From: Mycolicibacterium hippocampi | Lineage (GTDB): Bacteria > Actinomycetota > Actinomycetes > Mycobacteriales > Mycobacteriaceae | Reading direction: 5' to 3' | Length of the DNA: 64,000 nucleotides | Assembly: GCF_010723735.1 (NCBI RefSeq) | Contig: NZ_BLLB01000002.1 | Coordinates: forward strand, 4,712,001-4,776,000 | Shown here: positions 41,832-49,675 of the stretch, piece by piece | Position numbering within the stretch: the stretch's first letter is position 1 | Layout: each line of letters opens with the position of its first letter | Translations under genes and position numbers: made by a program | The notes under the pieces: model-generated | Told to the model about the DNA's origin: nothing | Seen by the model: the letters and a program-made list of their open reading frames with translations, nothing else | Databases searched by the model: none

Positions 41832-42221
41832 ATGGACAAGGACAAGACGCCCCGCCTCGCGCAGGGGCGTGAACACGTCGTCGCCACAGTGGACGAGATC
41901 CCTTCAGGCACACACAAACTGGTGCCGATCGGGCGCCATGGTGTCGGCGTGTACAACGTCAACGGCACGTTCTACGCGATCGCGAACTATTGCCCGCACG
42001 AAGGCGGTCCGCTGTGTTCGGGCCGGGCGCGCGGCCTGAACATCGTCGACGACAGCGTGCCCGGTGACGCGGTGATGGTGCGGGACAAGGAATACATCTT
42101 CTGTCCCTGGCACCAGTGGGGATTCGAGCTCGCCACGGGAACGACCGCGGTCAAGCCCGAGTGGAGCATCCGCACCTACCCCGTTCGGGTCGTCGGCAAC
42201 GACGTACTCGTGCAGGCCTGA
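41832..42221 (+). CDS. Rieske-type [2Fe-2S] ferredoxin
   Basis: A 129-residue soluble Rieske protein. The cluster ligands are Cys54 and His56 (YCPHEGGPLC) plus Cys91 and His94 (CPWHQWGFEL). A 20-residue loop between the boxes is longer than usual for a minimal Rieske ferredoxin. It probably carries electrons to an oxygenase. Starts 3 bases after the preceding amidohydrolase stop. Confidence 0.9.
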   Translation: MDKDKTPRLAQGREHVVATVDEIPSGTHKLVPIGRHGVGVYNVNGTFYAIANYCPHEGGPLCSGRARGLNIVDDSVPGDAVMVRDKEYIFCPWHQWGFELATGTTAVKPEWSIRTYPVRVVGNDVLVQA

Positions 42222-42253
42222 ACCGAGCGTCGAGCCCAGAAGACGGAGAAAAG

Positions 42254-43132
42254 TTGCCCAACAAGAAGATCGAGATCAACGGCGGGAACGTCGTGTACGA
42301 GGTCCTGGGCAAAGAGGGCGAGTTCATCGTCCTCACTCCCGGCGGCCGCTTCAGCAAGGACATCCCGGGCCTGAAGCCGCTGGCGCGCAAGCTGGTCGAT
42401 GGCGGCTACCGCGTGCTGCTCTGGGACCGGCCGAACTGCGGCAAGTCCGACGTGCAGTTCTACGGTCAGAGCGAATCACACATGCGTGCGGAGACCCTGC
42501 AGCAGCTGATCTCCGAACTCGGCATCGGACCGTGCATCATCGCCGGTGGTTCCGGGGGCGCCCGCGACTCGATGCTGACCACCATGCTGTACCCGGAGTT
42601 GGTCAAGAAGTTGGTGGTCTGGAACATCGTCGGCGGCGTGTACGGCTCTTTCGTGCTCGGCTCCTACTACATCGTCCCGAGCATCCTCGCCGTCCGCGGA
42701 GCCGGCATGAAGGCCGTCGCGAAGGTACCCGAGTGGCAGGAGCGCATCGCCGAGAATCCGGACAACGAGGCGCGCTTCGCGGCCCAGGATCCCGAGCAGT
42801 TCCTCAAGCTGATGCTCCGCTGGCTCAACGCGTTCGTGCCCAAGCCGGGACAGACCATTCCGGGCGTCGAGGACGAGATGTTCGACAACATCACGGTGCC
42901 GACGCTGATCATCCGCGGTGGCGAGAACGACCTCGACCACCCCAAACGCACGTCACTCGAGGTGAGCTGCCTCATCAAGGGGTCGAAGGTCATCGACCCG
43001 CCATGGCCCGAGGATGCCTGGGAGCGGGCCGGTGAGGCGCGGGCGTCCGGGAAAGTCAAGCGCTTCAACATGTTCGACACCTGGGTACAGGCCGCCCCGG
43101 CGATCCTCGATTTTCTGAAGAAGTCGAAGTGA
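42254..43132 (+). CDS. Alpha/beta hydrolase
   Basis: A 292-residue alpha/beta-hydrolase fold. The oxyanion-type segment is TPGGRFSKD, DRPNCGKSD follows, the nucleophile elbow is AGGSGGARDS with Ser, and a possible acid is in IIRGGENDLDHP. The place where the catalytic His is expected reads SKVIDPPWPEDAWERAG, with no histidine, so the triad may be incomplete. TTG start at 42254 with GGAG upstream. The last gene of this plus-strand operon. Confidence 0.82.
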   Translation: MPNKKIEINGGNVVYEVLGKEGEFIVLTPGGRFSKDIPGLKPLARKLVDGGYRVLLWDRPNCGKSDVQFYGQSESHMRAETLQQLISELGIGPCIIAGGSGGARDSMLTTMLYPELVKKLVVWNIVGGVYGSFVLGSYYIVPSILAVRGAGMKAVAKVPEWQERIAENPDNEARFAAQDPEQFLKLMLRWLNAFVPKPGQTIPGVEDEMFDNITVPTLIIRGGENDLDHPKRTSLEVSCLIKGSKVIDPPWPEDAWERAGEARASGKVKRFNMFDTWVQAAPAILDFLKKSK

Positions 43133-43155
43133 CAGCGGGACGACGCTCACCCCGG

Positions 43156-43641
43156 TCAATCGACGGCGACGATCTGGACCTCGCAGTTCAGCGATGCCTC
43201 CAGGGCGGTGTGTACCCGGCTCTCGGGGATCCGCTGCAGGTCGGACTTGAGCAGCGTGACCTTGACGATGTCCCAGCCGTCCTCGGTGGGAACGCGCTCG
43301 ATCTCGCCACGCAGGCCCAGCCCCGCCAACACCCCGTGCGCGTCATCGTCGGTTCCGCGGCTGACATAGGTCAGCACACCCGCCGATGGTCGGGCGCCGA
43401 ATCGTCCGAATGCCGTGATGCACAGGCCGACCGCGATGTCCTTGAGCTGTTCGGGGTCCTCGCCGGCGATGAGCACCTCGACCTGCCGACGGCTGGCCGG
43501 CATCAACGAGAGATCGGCGTCGACGACCTGGATCCCGAGTTCGGCAGCCGACTGGACGAGCGCGGTCATGCCGTCGCGTAGCTGTGCCGGCGCCAGCAGC
43601 GCCGACGGGTCGACGTCGACTCGCACCACCGCAGTTCTCAT
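43156..43641 (-). CDS. Conserved hypothetical protein
   Basis: A 161-residue protein with alternating strand/helix predictions, no signal peptide, and no recognised motif. It is mostly acidic, with ILxxGEDPEQLKDIAVGLCITAFGRFG in the middle and VTLLKSDLQRIPESRVHTALEASL near the end. The only minus-strand gene inside a plus-strand region, divergent from the NuoF-like gene with a 36-base gap. A much longer open frame upstream is a shadow of the NuoF-like gene. Confidence 0.65.
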   Translation of the reverse strand: MRTAVVRVDVDPSALLAPAQLRDGMTALVQSAAELGIQVVDADLSLMPASRRQVEVLIAGEDPEQLKDIAVGLCITAFGRFGARPSAGVLTYVSRGTDDDAHGVLAGLGLRGEIERVPTEDGWDIVKVTLLKSDLQRIPESRVHTALEASLNCEVQIVAVD

Positions 43642-43677
43642 GCCCGCCAGCCTATCCGCGGGCAGGAAGGCTCGATC

Positions 43678-44979
43678 ATGACCACCACCGACAACGGGTT
43701 GGCAACCGGGTTCACCGTCACCGTGTGGCCCGGCGTGACGCCGCGCCTGCTGCGAATCTCCGACACCACCGAGGTCGAGGACCATCCCGCATACGTCGAC
43801 TCGGGTGGTTACCAGGAACTCGACGATCCGGACGCACTGCTCGAGGAGGTCGACCGCAGCGGACTGCTCGGACGGGGCGGGGCGGCATTCCCGCTCGCGG
43901 TGAAGCTGCGCACGGTGCGTGATGCGAGCCGTGCAGGCAGCGCGACGGTCGTGCTCGCCAACGGCGAGGAAGGCGAACCCGCCTCCGTCAAAGACAAGTG
44001 GCTGCTGCGAAACCGGCCGCATCTCGTGCTCGACGGTGTCCGGCTGGCCGCACGCATCGTCGGCGCCGGCCGCGCCTACGTCTACGTCTCTGACGCCCAG
44101 GCCGCCAACGCGCTCCGCGCCGCGCTGGATGCCGCGCCCCTGGGTGACCTCGCCGCGTCGGTGGTGACCGTCGAGCCCGGCTATGTCGCCGGCGAGGAGA
44201 CGGCCGCGGTACGCGCCGTCAACGGCGGTCTCGCCAAGCCCACCGACAAGCCACCACGTCCGTTCCAAGAGGGCGTGAGCGGTCTGCCGACAGTGGTCGG
44301 CAACGTGGAGACTCTGGCGAATCTGCCCTTCATCCTGCGCCACGGCAGCGACGCGTTCCGCGACCACGGCACGTCGGCCTCACCCGGCACGTTCCTGGCC
44401 ACCGTGACCGGTGGTGGCAGACCGCCGGCACTCTACGAACTGCCGCACGGCACACCGGTCACCGATCTCCTCGAGCACCATCAGATTCCCGCGGGCGACG
44501 TGAAGGGCGTGTTGATGGGCGGTTACTTCGCCGGGCTGCTGAACCGCGAGGTCCTCGACACCACGCTCGACCACGAGTCCATGCGCCGGCTCAACAGCGG
44601 ACTGGGCTGCGGCGCGGTCTCGGTCCTCACCGACGACTGCCCGGTTGCGGTCGCCGCGTCGGTGATGGCGTACTTCGACCGTGAGAACGCGGGCCAGTGC
44701 GGCTCGTGCTTCAACGGCACCGCGGCGATGTCCGCGGTGACCGACGCGCTGCGCCACGGTGCGGCCACCGAAGACGATCTGACCCGTCTGCAACGATGGT
44801 CGGTGGTACTGCGTGGCCGGGGTGCCTGCGCGACGCTGGATGCGGCCACCAACGTCGCCGCCAGTCTGCTGCGGGCCTTCCCGACCGACGTCGCCCGGCA
44901 TCTGGCCGGGCAATGCGACTCCTGCCGCACCCACACCTACCACGCACTGCGGCCCTACGAGGTGGAGGCGGTTTCGTGA
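43678..44979 (+). CDS. NuoF-like NADH-binding flavoprotein with iron-sulfur domain
   Basis: A 433-residue protein resembling the 51-kDa subunit of complex I and related NAD-dependent dehydrogenase subunits. The FMN/NADH motifs are GLLGRGGAAFPLAVK (residues 63-77) and NGEEGEPASVKDK (95-107), followed by an SLBB-like region and a C-terminal 4Fe-4S-type domain (GQCGSCFNGT, GACATLD, CDSC). No other complex I genes are nearby. A ferredoxin gene overlaps its stop (GTGA), so it probably moves electrons from NADH to that ferredoxin and on to P450s or Rieske enzymes. Confidence 0.85.
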   Translation: MTTTDNGLATGFTVTVWPGVTPRLLRISDTTEVEDHPAYVDSGGYQELDDPDALLEEVDRSGLLGRGGAAFPLAVKLRTVRDASRAGSATVVLANGEEGEPASVKDKWLLRNRPHLVLDGVRLAARIVGAGRAYVYVSDAQAANALRAALDAAPLGDLAASVVTVEPGYVAGEETAAVRAVNGGLAKPTDKPPRPFQEGVSGLPTVVGNVETLANLPFILRHGSDAFRDHGTSASPGTFLATVTGGGRPPALYELPHGTPVTDLLEHHQIPAGDVKGVLMGGYFAGLLNREVLDTTLDHESMRRLNSGLGCGAVSVLTDDCPVAVAASVMAYFDRENAGQCGSCFNGTAAMSAVTDALRHGAATEDDLTRLQRWSVVLRGRGACATLDAATNVAASLLRAFPTDVARHLAGQCDSCRTHTYHALRPYEVEAVS

Positions 44980-45287
44980 GCGAGCCGATGAAGATCAAAC
45001 TGGACCGCACGATGTGCGACGGGTTCGGCGTCTGCGCCAAGCATGCGCCCGAGTACTTCTCCCTCGACGACTGGGGTTACGCCTCGCTGATCGGCGATGG
45101 CACCGTCGCCGATGCCGATCGCGACGCGGTGATGCGCGCGCTGCTGGACTGCCCCGTACACGCCATCACCGAGCTGGGCGAGCACGGCCCGCTCGGCCAG
45201 CGGCCGCCGGCAGTCAACGCCGAGGAAGCCGCCGAGCCTGATTTGACCAGCGAAGACAGCGAAGCGATCTCGGAGTTTGTTCGTTGA
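44976..45287 (+). CDS. Ferredoxin (3Fe-4S type) with C-terminal acidic tail
   Basis: A 103-residue protein. The ferredoxin domain is residues 4-67 with Cys14, Cys20 and Cys59 (CDGFGVC, CPVHAI), the P450-type pattern. It has an extra 35-residue acidic tail (EEAAEPDLTSEDSEAISEF) that the other three ferredoxins here lack. The GTG overlaps the NuoF-like stop, and its own stop overlaps the DUF35-Ltp start, so the genes are translationally coupled. Confidence 0.88.
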   Translation: MSEPMKIKLDRTMCDGFGVCAKHAPEYFSLDDWGYASLIGDGTVADADRDAVMRALLDCPVHAITELGEHGPLGQRPPAVNAEEAAEPDLTSEDSEAISEFVR

Positions 45288-46930
45288 CCAGACCACTGCC
45301 CCAGCTCACCGCACAGAACGAGTTCTTCTGGACGTCGGGCGCCGACGGGGAACTTCGCATCCAGGAGTGCCTGAGCTGCCGATCCCTGATTCACCCGCCC
45401 GCACCGGTGTGCCGGTACTGCCGCGAGACCACGATGGGCGTGCGTGTCGTATCGGGCAAGGCGACGCTGGCAGGCCTGAGCGTCAACCACCGCTTCGGCT
45501 TCCCCGACATGCCACCGCCCTATGTGGTGGCCGAGGTGGCACTCATCGAGGACCCACGAGTCCGGTTGACCACCAACATCATCGACGCCGATCCCGACGA
45601 ACTCGCCCTCGGTCAACCCGTCGAGGTGACGTTCCAGCAGGTCGAGGATGTCTGGCTGCCGCTGTTCAAGCCCGCCGCCGACCAGTCCGCGCCCACCGCG
45701 ATGCCGACCGACGAGATCCCACCCGAGCAGTTCGCCAGGTACGTCCGGCCGATGCTGGGCGACAAGAAGTTCGAGGATCATTCCGCGATCACAGGCATCG
45801 GCATGTCGACGATCGGCCGCAGGCAGATGGTCCCGCCGTTGTCGCTCACGATCGCTGCCTGCGAGCAGGCGGTGGCCGACGCCGGGCTCACCTACGACGA
45901 CATCGACGGGTTGTCCACTTATCCCGGCCTCGACATGGCGGGCATGGGTGAGGGCGGGGTGAGTGCCCTCGAGGGCGCCCTCGGCCTGCGGCCCACCTGG
46001 ATCAACGGCGGCATGGACACCTTCGGCCCCGGTGGTTCGGTGATCGCCGCGATGATGGCGGTCGCCACCGGCATGGCCCGCCACGTGCTGTGCTTCCGCA
46101 CGCTCTGGGAGGCGACGTTCGGTCAGCTGGTCAAGGAGGGCAAGATGTCACCTCCGATGGGTGCCCGGACCTCCAGCTGGCAACATCCGTTCGGCGCCAT
46201 CTCCGCGGCACACGTGTTGGCACAGAACGCAAGCAGGCACTTTCACCGATACGGGACCACCCGCGAGACACTGGGCTGGATCGCCTTGAACCAGCGCGCC
46301 AATGCCGCACTCAACCCGACCGCCATCTATCGCGACCCGATGACGATGGACGACTACCTGTCGGCCCGGATGATCACGACGCCGTTCGGGTTGTACGACT
46401 GCGACGTGCCCTGTGACGGCGCGGTGGCGGTGGTGGTGTCGGCCGTCGACGCCGCGAAGGACCTGGCCAAGCCGCCGGTGCGGTTCGAAGCCGTGGGCAC
46501 CCAGATCATCGAGCGACTCGACTGGGACCAGACCACGCTCACCCATGAGCCGCAGGTACTCGGTCAGTCCGCGCACCTGTGGTCCCGGACGTCGCTGCGG
46601 CCCGACGATGTCGACGTGGCCGAACTCTACGACGGGTTCACGTTCAACTGCCTCTCGTGGCTCGAAGGGCTCGGCTTCTGCGGGATCGGCGAGGCCAAGG
46701 ACTTCCTCGACGGCGGCAAGGCCATCGCCCGCGACGGGATCATCCCGCTCAACACGCACGGCGGCCAGCTGTCACACGGTCGTACCCACGGCATGGGGCT
46801 GATCCATGAGGCGGTGACGCAGTTGCGCGGCGAGGCCGGTGACCGCCAGGTGCGTGGCGCCCGGGTTGCGGTGGCCAGCAGCGGCGGCCTCACCCCGAGT
46901 GGCGTGATGCTTCTGCGGACCGACGGGTGA
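45284..46930 (+). CDS. DUF35 OB-fold fused to Ltp (thiolase-like) domain
   Basis: A 548-residue fusion. Residues 1-145 form a DUF35 protein with zinc ribbon Cys29, Cys32, Cys43 and Cys46, and OB-fold. Residues about 160-548 are a thiolase-like lipid-transfer protein (ITGIGMSTIGRR...VAELYDGFTFNCLSWLEG...LNTHGGQLSHGRTHGMG). The thiolase nucleophile position reads MDTFGPGGSVIAAM with no cysteine, and the GHPxGATG motif reads SHGRTHGMG. This argues for retro-aldolase rather than thiolase chemistry, as with the ChsH2-Ltp2 complex, here on one chain. TTG start overlaps the ferredoxin stop. Confidence 0.88.
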   Translation: MTRPLPQLTAQNEFFWTSGADGELRIQECLSCRSLIHPPAPVCRYCRETTMGVRVVSGKATLAGLSVNHRFGFPDMPPPYVVAEVALIEDPRVRLTTNIIDADPDELALGQPVEVTFQQVEDVWLPLFKPAADQSAPTAMPTDEIPPEQFARYVRPMLGDKKFEDHSAITGIGMSTIGRRQMVPPLSLTIAACEQAVADAGLTYDDIDGLSTYPGLDMAGMGEGGVSALEGALGLRPTWINGGMDTFGPGGSVIAAMMAVATGMARHVLCFRTLWEATFGQLVKEGKMSPPMGARTSSWQHPFGAISAAHVLAQNASRHFHRYGTTRETLGWIALNQRANAALNPTAIYRDPMTMDDYLSARMITTPFGLYDCDVPCDGAVAVVVSAVDAAKDLAKPPVRFEAVGTQIIERLDWDQTTLTHEPQVLGQSAHLWSRTSLRPDDVDVAELYDGFTFNCLSWLEGLGFCGIGEAKDFLDGGKAIARDGIIPLNTHGGQLSHGRTHGMGLIHEAVTQLRGEAGDRQVRGARVAVASSGGLTPSGVMLLRTDG

Positions 46931-47835
46931 CGGTCCACGACGAGGCCCCGGCGGCCGTTCCCGCGCCCCGACCGCGCGTCGTGCTGGTCGACGGGGTGCC
47001 GATGTCGGGACTGGCCGTGCAGGTCAAGGACCCACGAGGGATCGTCGTCGCGGTGCACGGCGGGGCCACCTCATCGGCGTACTTCGACTGTCCCGGACAT
47101 CCGCGCCTGTCACTGCTGAGATCCGCTGCGGCACGCGGTTTCACCGCGATCGCCCTGGATCGCCCCGGATACGGCGCCTCCGCGGTGTATGCGGCCGAGT
47201 TCGCCGACGCCGACCGGCGGGTCGCCGCCGCGTTCGGGGCGGTGGACAAGATCATCGCCGACGGTGACCTCGGTGCCGGCCTGTTCCTCGTCGGTCACTC
47301 CGCAGGCTGCGAGCTCGCGCTGCGGATGGCGACGACGCGGTCTGACGTGCTCGGCATCGAACTGGCGGGAACCGGGTTGCGCTACAGCGACACCGCCAAG
47401 AACATCATCAGTGAAGCCACAGTCACGTCGCGGCCGGTAGGGCTGCGAGATCTGTTGTGGCAGCCCACCGAGCTCTATCCGGCAGAGGTGCTCACGGGAG
47501 CACTCTCCGCGCCGGGAGTCGCCTACGAGGCCGCGGTCACGGCCAACTGGGCGCGGCGCGACTTTCCCGAGATCGCCGCACGCGTAGATGTGCCCGTGCA
47601 GTTCAGCGTCGCCGACCACGAGAGCGTGTGGGAGTCCACGCCCGAGGCGCTCGCCGCCGTGGCGGCGCTGTTCACCGGTGCACCCCGCGTCCTCGTCAAC
47701 ACGATGGCGGACAGCGGACACAATCTCAGCGTCGGCCTCAGCGCCGACACGTACCACCGGAACGTCATGTCGTTCATCGAGGAATGCATCGCGGGCGCTG
47801 AGGGTCGCGATCACGAGCAATCGGAGGCGGGTTGA
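46927..47835 (+). CDS. Alpha/beta hydrolase
   Basis: A 302-residue alpha/beta-hydrolase fold: AVHGGATSSAYFD oxyanion strand, LDRPGYGAS, nucleophile elbow VGHSAGCEL, and a C-terminal ADSGHNLSVGL with the likely catalytic His. Unlike the hydrolase at 42254-43132 the triad appears complete. GTG start overlaps the DUF35-Ltp stop (GTGA). It probably hydrolyses an ester, lactone or C-C bond of a pathway intermediate. Confidence 0.85.
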   Translation: MTVHDEAPAAVPAPRPRVVLVDGVPMSGLAVQVKDPRGIVVAVHGGATSSAYFDCPGHPRLSLLRSAAARGFTAIALDRPGYGASAVYAAEFADADRRVAAAFGAVDKIIADGDLGAGLFLVGHSAGCELALRMATTRSDVLGIELAGTGLRYSDTAKNIISEATVTSRPVGLRDLLWQPTELYPAEVLTGALSAPGVAYEAAVTANWARRDFPEIAARVDVPVQFSVADHESVWESTPEALAAVAALFTGAPRVLVNTMADSGHNLSVGLSADTYHRNVMSFIEECIAGAEGRDHEQSEAG

Positions 47836-48653
47836 TGAGGGTCGGATTCATCGGGCTGGGCAGTCAGGGCGGGCCGATGGCGCGCCGGATCGTCGAAGGC
47901 GGGTTCGAGCTCACCCTGTGGGCCCGCAGGCCCGCGTCGGTCGAACCCTATGCCGACACGGCTGCCAAGGTGGCCTCGACACCTGCCGAGCTCGCGGCGG
48001 CCAGCGACCTGGTGTGCCTGTGCGTCGTCGGGGATGACGACGTGCGAGAGGTGCTGACAGGAGAATCCGGGGTGCTGGCGGGGCTCGCTCCCGGTGGCAT
48101 CGTCGCGATCCACAGCACCGTCCACCCCGACACCTGCCGCGAGCTGGCCGATATCGCTGCCGCACAGCAGGTCACCGTGATAGACGCCCCGGTCAGCGGT
48201 GGCGCCCCCGCGGTCGAGGAGGGCACGCTGATGGTCATGGTCGGCGGGGACGACGAGGTGGTCGAGAAGGTCCGTCCGGTGTTCGCCACCTACTCCGATG
48301 CGATCGTCCACCTCGGTGCACTGGGCAGCGGCCAGGTCGCCAAGATCCTCAACAACCTGTTGTTCAGCGCGAATCTCGGTGCGGCGATGAGCACCCTCGA
48401 ACTCGGTGACGCCCTCGGCATCCCGCGTGACCGTCTCTGCGAGGTTCTGCACCGCGGTTCGGCGACCAGCAAGGCGGTCGGCAGCATCACGGTCTTCGGT
48501 GGAAGCCTGGAAGGGCTTGCCCCCATCGCCGGCGCGTTGTTGCAGAAGGACGTGCGGCACGCGGCGAGCCTGGCCCGGCACGCAGCCGCACCCGAGGGCA
48601 CCGTGTTCAACGTGGCGGATACGGCGCTGAGACTGATGGAGCACGGTCGATGA
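47835..48653 (+). CDS. NAD(P)-dependent beta-hydroxyacid dehydrogenase
   Basis: A 272-residue enzyme of the 3-hydroxyisobutyrate/6-phosphogluconate dehydrogenase-like family: N-terminal Rossmann GFIGLGSQGGPMAR, substrate motif DAPVSGGAPAVEEGTL, and catalytic lysine region GQVAKILNNLLF. Oxidises a beta-hydroxy acid. The ATG at 47835 shares a base with the preceding stop (TGATG). Its own stop overlaps the first micro-ORF of the 32-bp tandem repeat. Confidence 0.9.
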   Translation: MRVGFIGLGSQGGPMARRIVEGGFELTLWARRPASVEPYADTAAKVASTPAELAAASDLVCLCVVGDDDVREVLTGESGVLAGLAPGGIVAIHSTVHPDTCRELADIAAAQQVTVIDAPVSGGAPAVEEGTLMVMVGGDDEVVEKVRPVFATYSDAIVHLGALGSGQVAKILNNLLFSANLGAAMSTLELGDALGIPRDRLCEVLHRGSATSKAVGSITVFGGSLEGLAPIAGALLQKDVRHAASLARHAAAPEGTVFNVADTALRLMEHGR

Positions 48654-48763
48654 GCGCTCGCGCGAAGAGAAGACAGCGGCGATGAGCGCTCGCGCGAAGA
48701 GAAAACAGAACCGATGAGCGCTCGCGCGAAGAGAAGACAGCGGCGATGATGAGGCTCTCATGA
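48648..48763 (+). repeat. MIRU-like array: three 32-bp tandem repeats forming a chain of micro-ORFs
   Basis: Copies at 48648-48679, 48680-48711 and 48712-48743, each beginning CGATGAGCGCTCGCGCGAAG; the middle copy differs at four bases near its end. Every copy encodes an 11-residue basic peptide (MSARAKRRQRR, MSARAKRKQNR, MSARAKRRQRR). The first ATG overlaps the stop of the upstream dehydrogenase gene, and each TGA overlaps the next ATG. A final 5-codon ORF (MMRLS, 48746-48763) overlaps the ATG of the next dehydrogenase. This is the arrangement known for mycobacterial MIRU elements inserted at ATGA overlaps. Confidence 0.9.
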
Positions 48764-49551
48764 GAATCGGGTTCGTCGGCGCCGGCCGGATGGGCGCGCC
48801 GATGGTGCGTCGGCTCGTCGAGGCCGGCCATCAGGTGCGGGTTCTCGGCCGCTCCGGCGAGCAGCGTGCGGCGCTCCGGGAACTCGGCGCACAACCCGTC
48901 GCCGACATCGCGGAGGTTTCCGGCGGTGCCGACGCGGTGGTGGTCTGCGTGTTCACCGACGACCAGGTAAGGCAGCTGTGTCTGGACGGTGACCTGGTCG
49001 CGGCGATGCGGCCCGGCGCGACACTGGTCCTGCACACCACCGGCAACCCGGAGACCGCCCAGTCGATCAGCGAGCGCTTCGACCACGTCGCGGTCGTCGA
49101 TGCGCCTGTCAGCGGTGGCCCCCACGACATCGCGGCCGGGCGGGTGACCTTGTTCGTCGGCGGGACCGATGACGCCGTCGAGCGGATCAGCACCGTGCTC
49201 GCCGCCTACGGCGACCCGATCCTGCACGCCGGCCGCACGGGATCCGGACAGCTGGTGAAGCTCGTCAACAACACACTGTTCGCTGCGCAGATCGGGCTGG
49301 TGGCCGAAGGGGTCAGGTTGGGCTCGCGCCTCGGCGTCGACGAAGGACCGCTGCTCAACGCCCTCACGCACGGCAGCGCGCAGAGCCGCGTCCTGTCGAT
49401 GATCGCGTCTGCGGGTTCGGCGGACGCGTTCATCGCGGCGGTCGGCGAGTTCATCGGCAAGGATGTTGCGGTCGTGCGCAACACCGTCGCCGAACTCGGC
49501 GGTGACCTCGGCAAACTCGAGCCGCTCGTGGACAGCGCGGTACCGACATGA
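48760..49551 (+). CDS. NAD(P)-dependent beta-hydroxyacid dehydrogenase, paralog
   Basis: A 263-residue paralog of the enzyme encoded at 47835-48653: GFVGAGRMGAPMVRR, DAPVSGGPHDIAAGRV and GQLVKLVNNTLF. Both keep the catalytic lysine. Tandem duplication followed by divergence, with the 32-bp repeat array inserted at the junction. ATG at 48760 overlaps the last micro-ORF. The last gene of the operon that begins with the NuoF-like flavoprotein, or it reads on into the P450s. Confidence 0.9.
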   Translation: MRIGFVGAGRMGAPMVRRLVEAGHQVRVLGRSGEQRAALRELGAQPVADIAEVSGGADAVVVCVFTDDQVRQLCLDGDLVAAMRPGATLVLHTTGNPETAQSISERFDHVAVVDAPVSGGPHDIAAGRVTLFVGGTDDAVERISTVLAAYGDPILHAGRTGSGQLVKLVNNTLFAAQIGLVAEGVRLGSRLGVDEGPLLNALTHGSAQSRVLSMIASAGSADAFIAAVGEFIGKDVAVVRNTVAELGGDLGKLEPLVDSAVPT

Positions 49552-49604
49552 ACCGCCCCCTTACGCTCCGCGATTCTGCTGACTTTCAGGCAGTTTTGCC
49601 GCAT

Positions 49605-49621
49605 ACTGTAGGCGTTACAGT
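49605..49621. promoter_or_regulatory. Operator candidate ACTGTA-GGCGT-TACAGT
   Basis: A perfect 6-5-6 inverted repeat, 54 bp upstream of the P450 GTG at 49676. It overlaps a plausible -10 box TACTGT (49604-49609). It is unrelated to the GAGAAT family, so this P450 pair may answer to a different regulator. Confidence 0.5.
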
Positions 49622-49675
49622 TTGCCAGCCTTTCGTAATGTATCCGGCCCTGTGTACGGCGCCGAGGAGGACGCA

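Noticed and set aside
43642-44367. Extended N-terminus for the minus-strand hypothetical gene
   Set aside because: It runs antisense through the NuoF-like gene; the ATG at 43641 gives a sensible compact protein.
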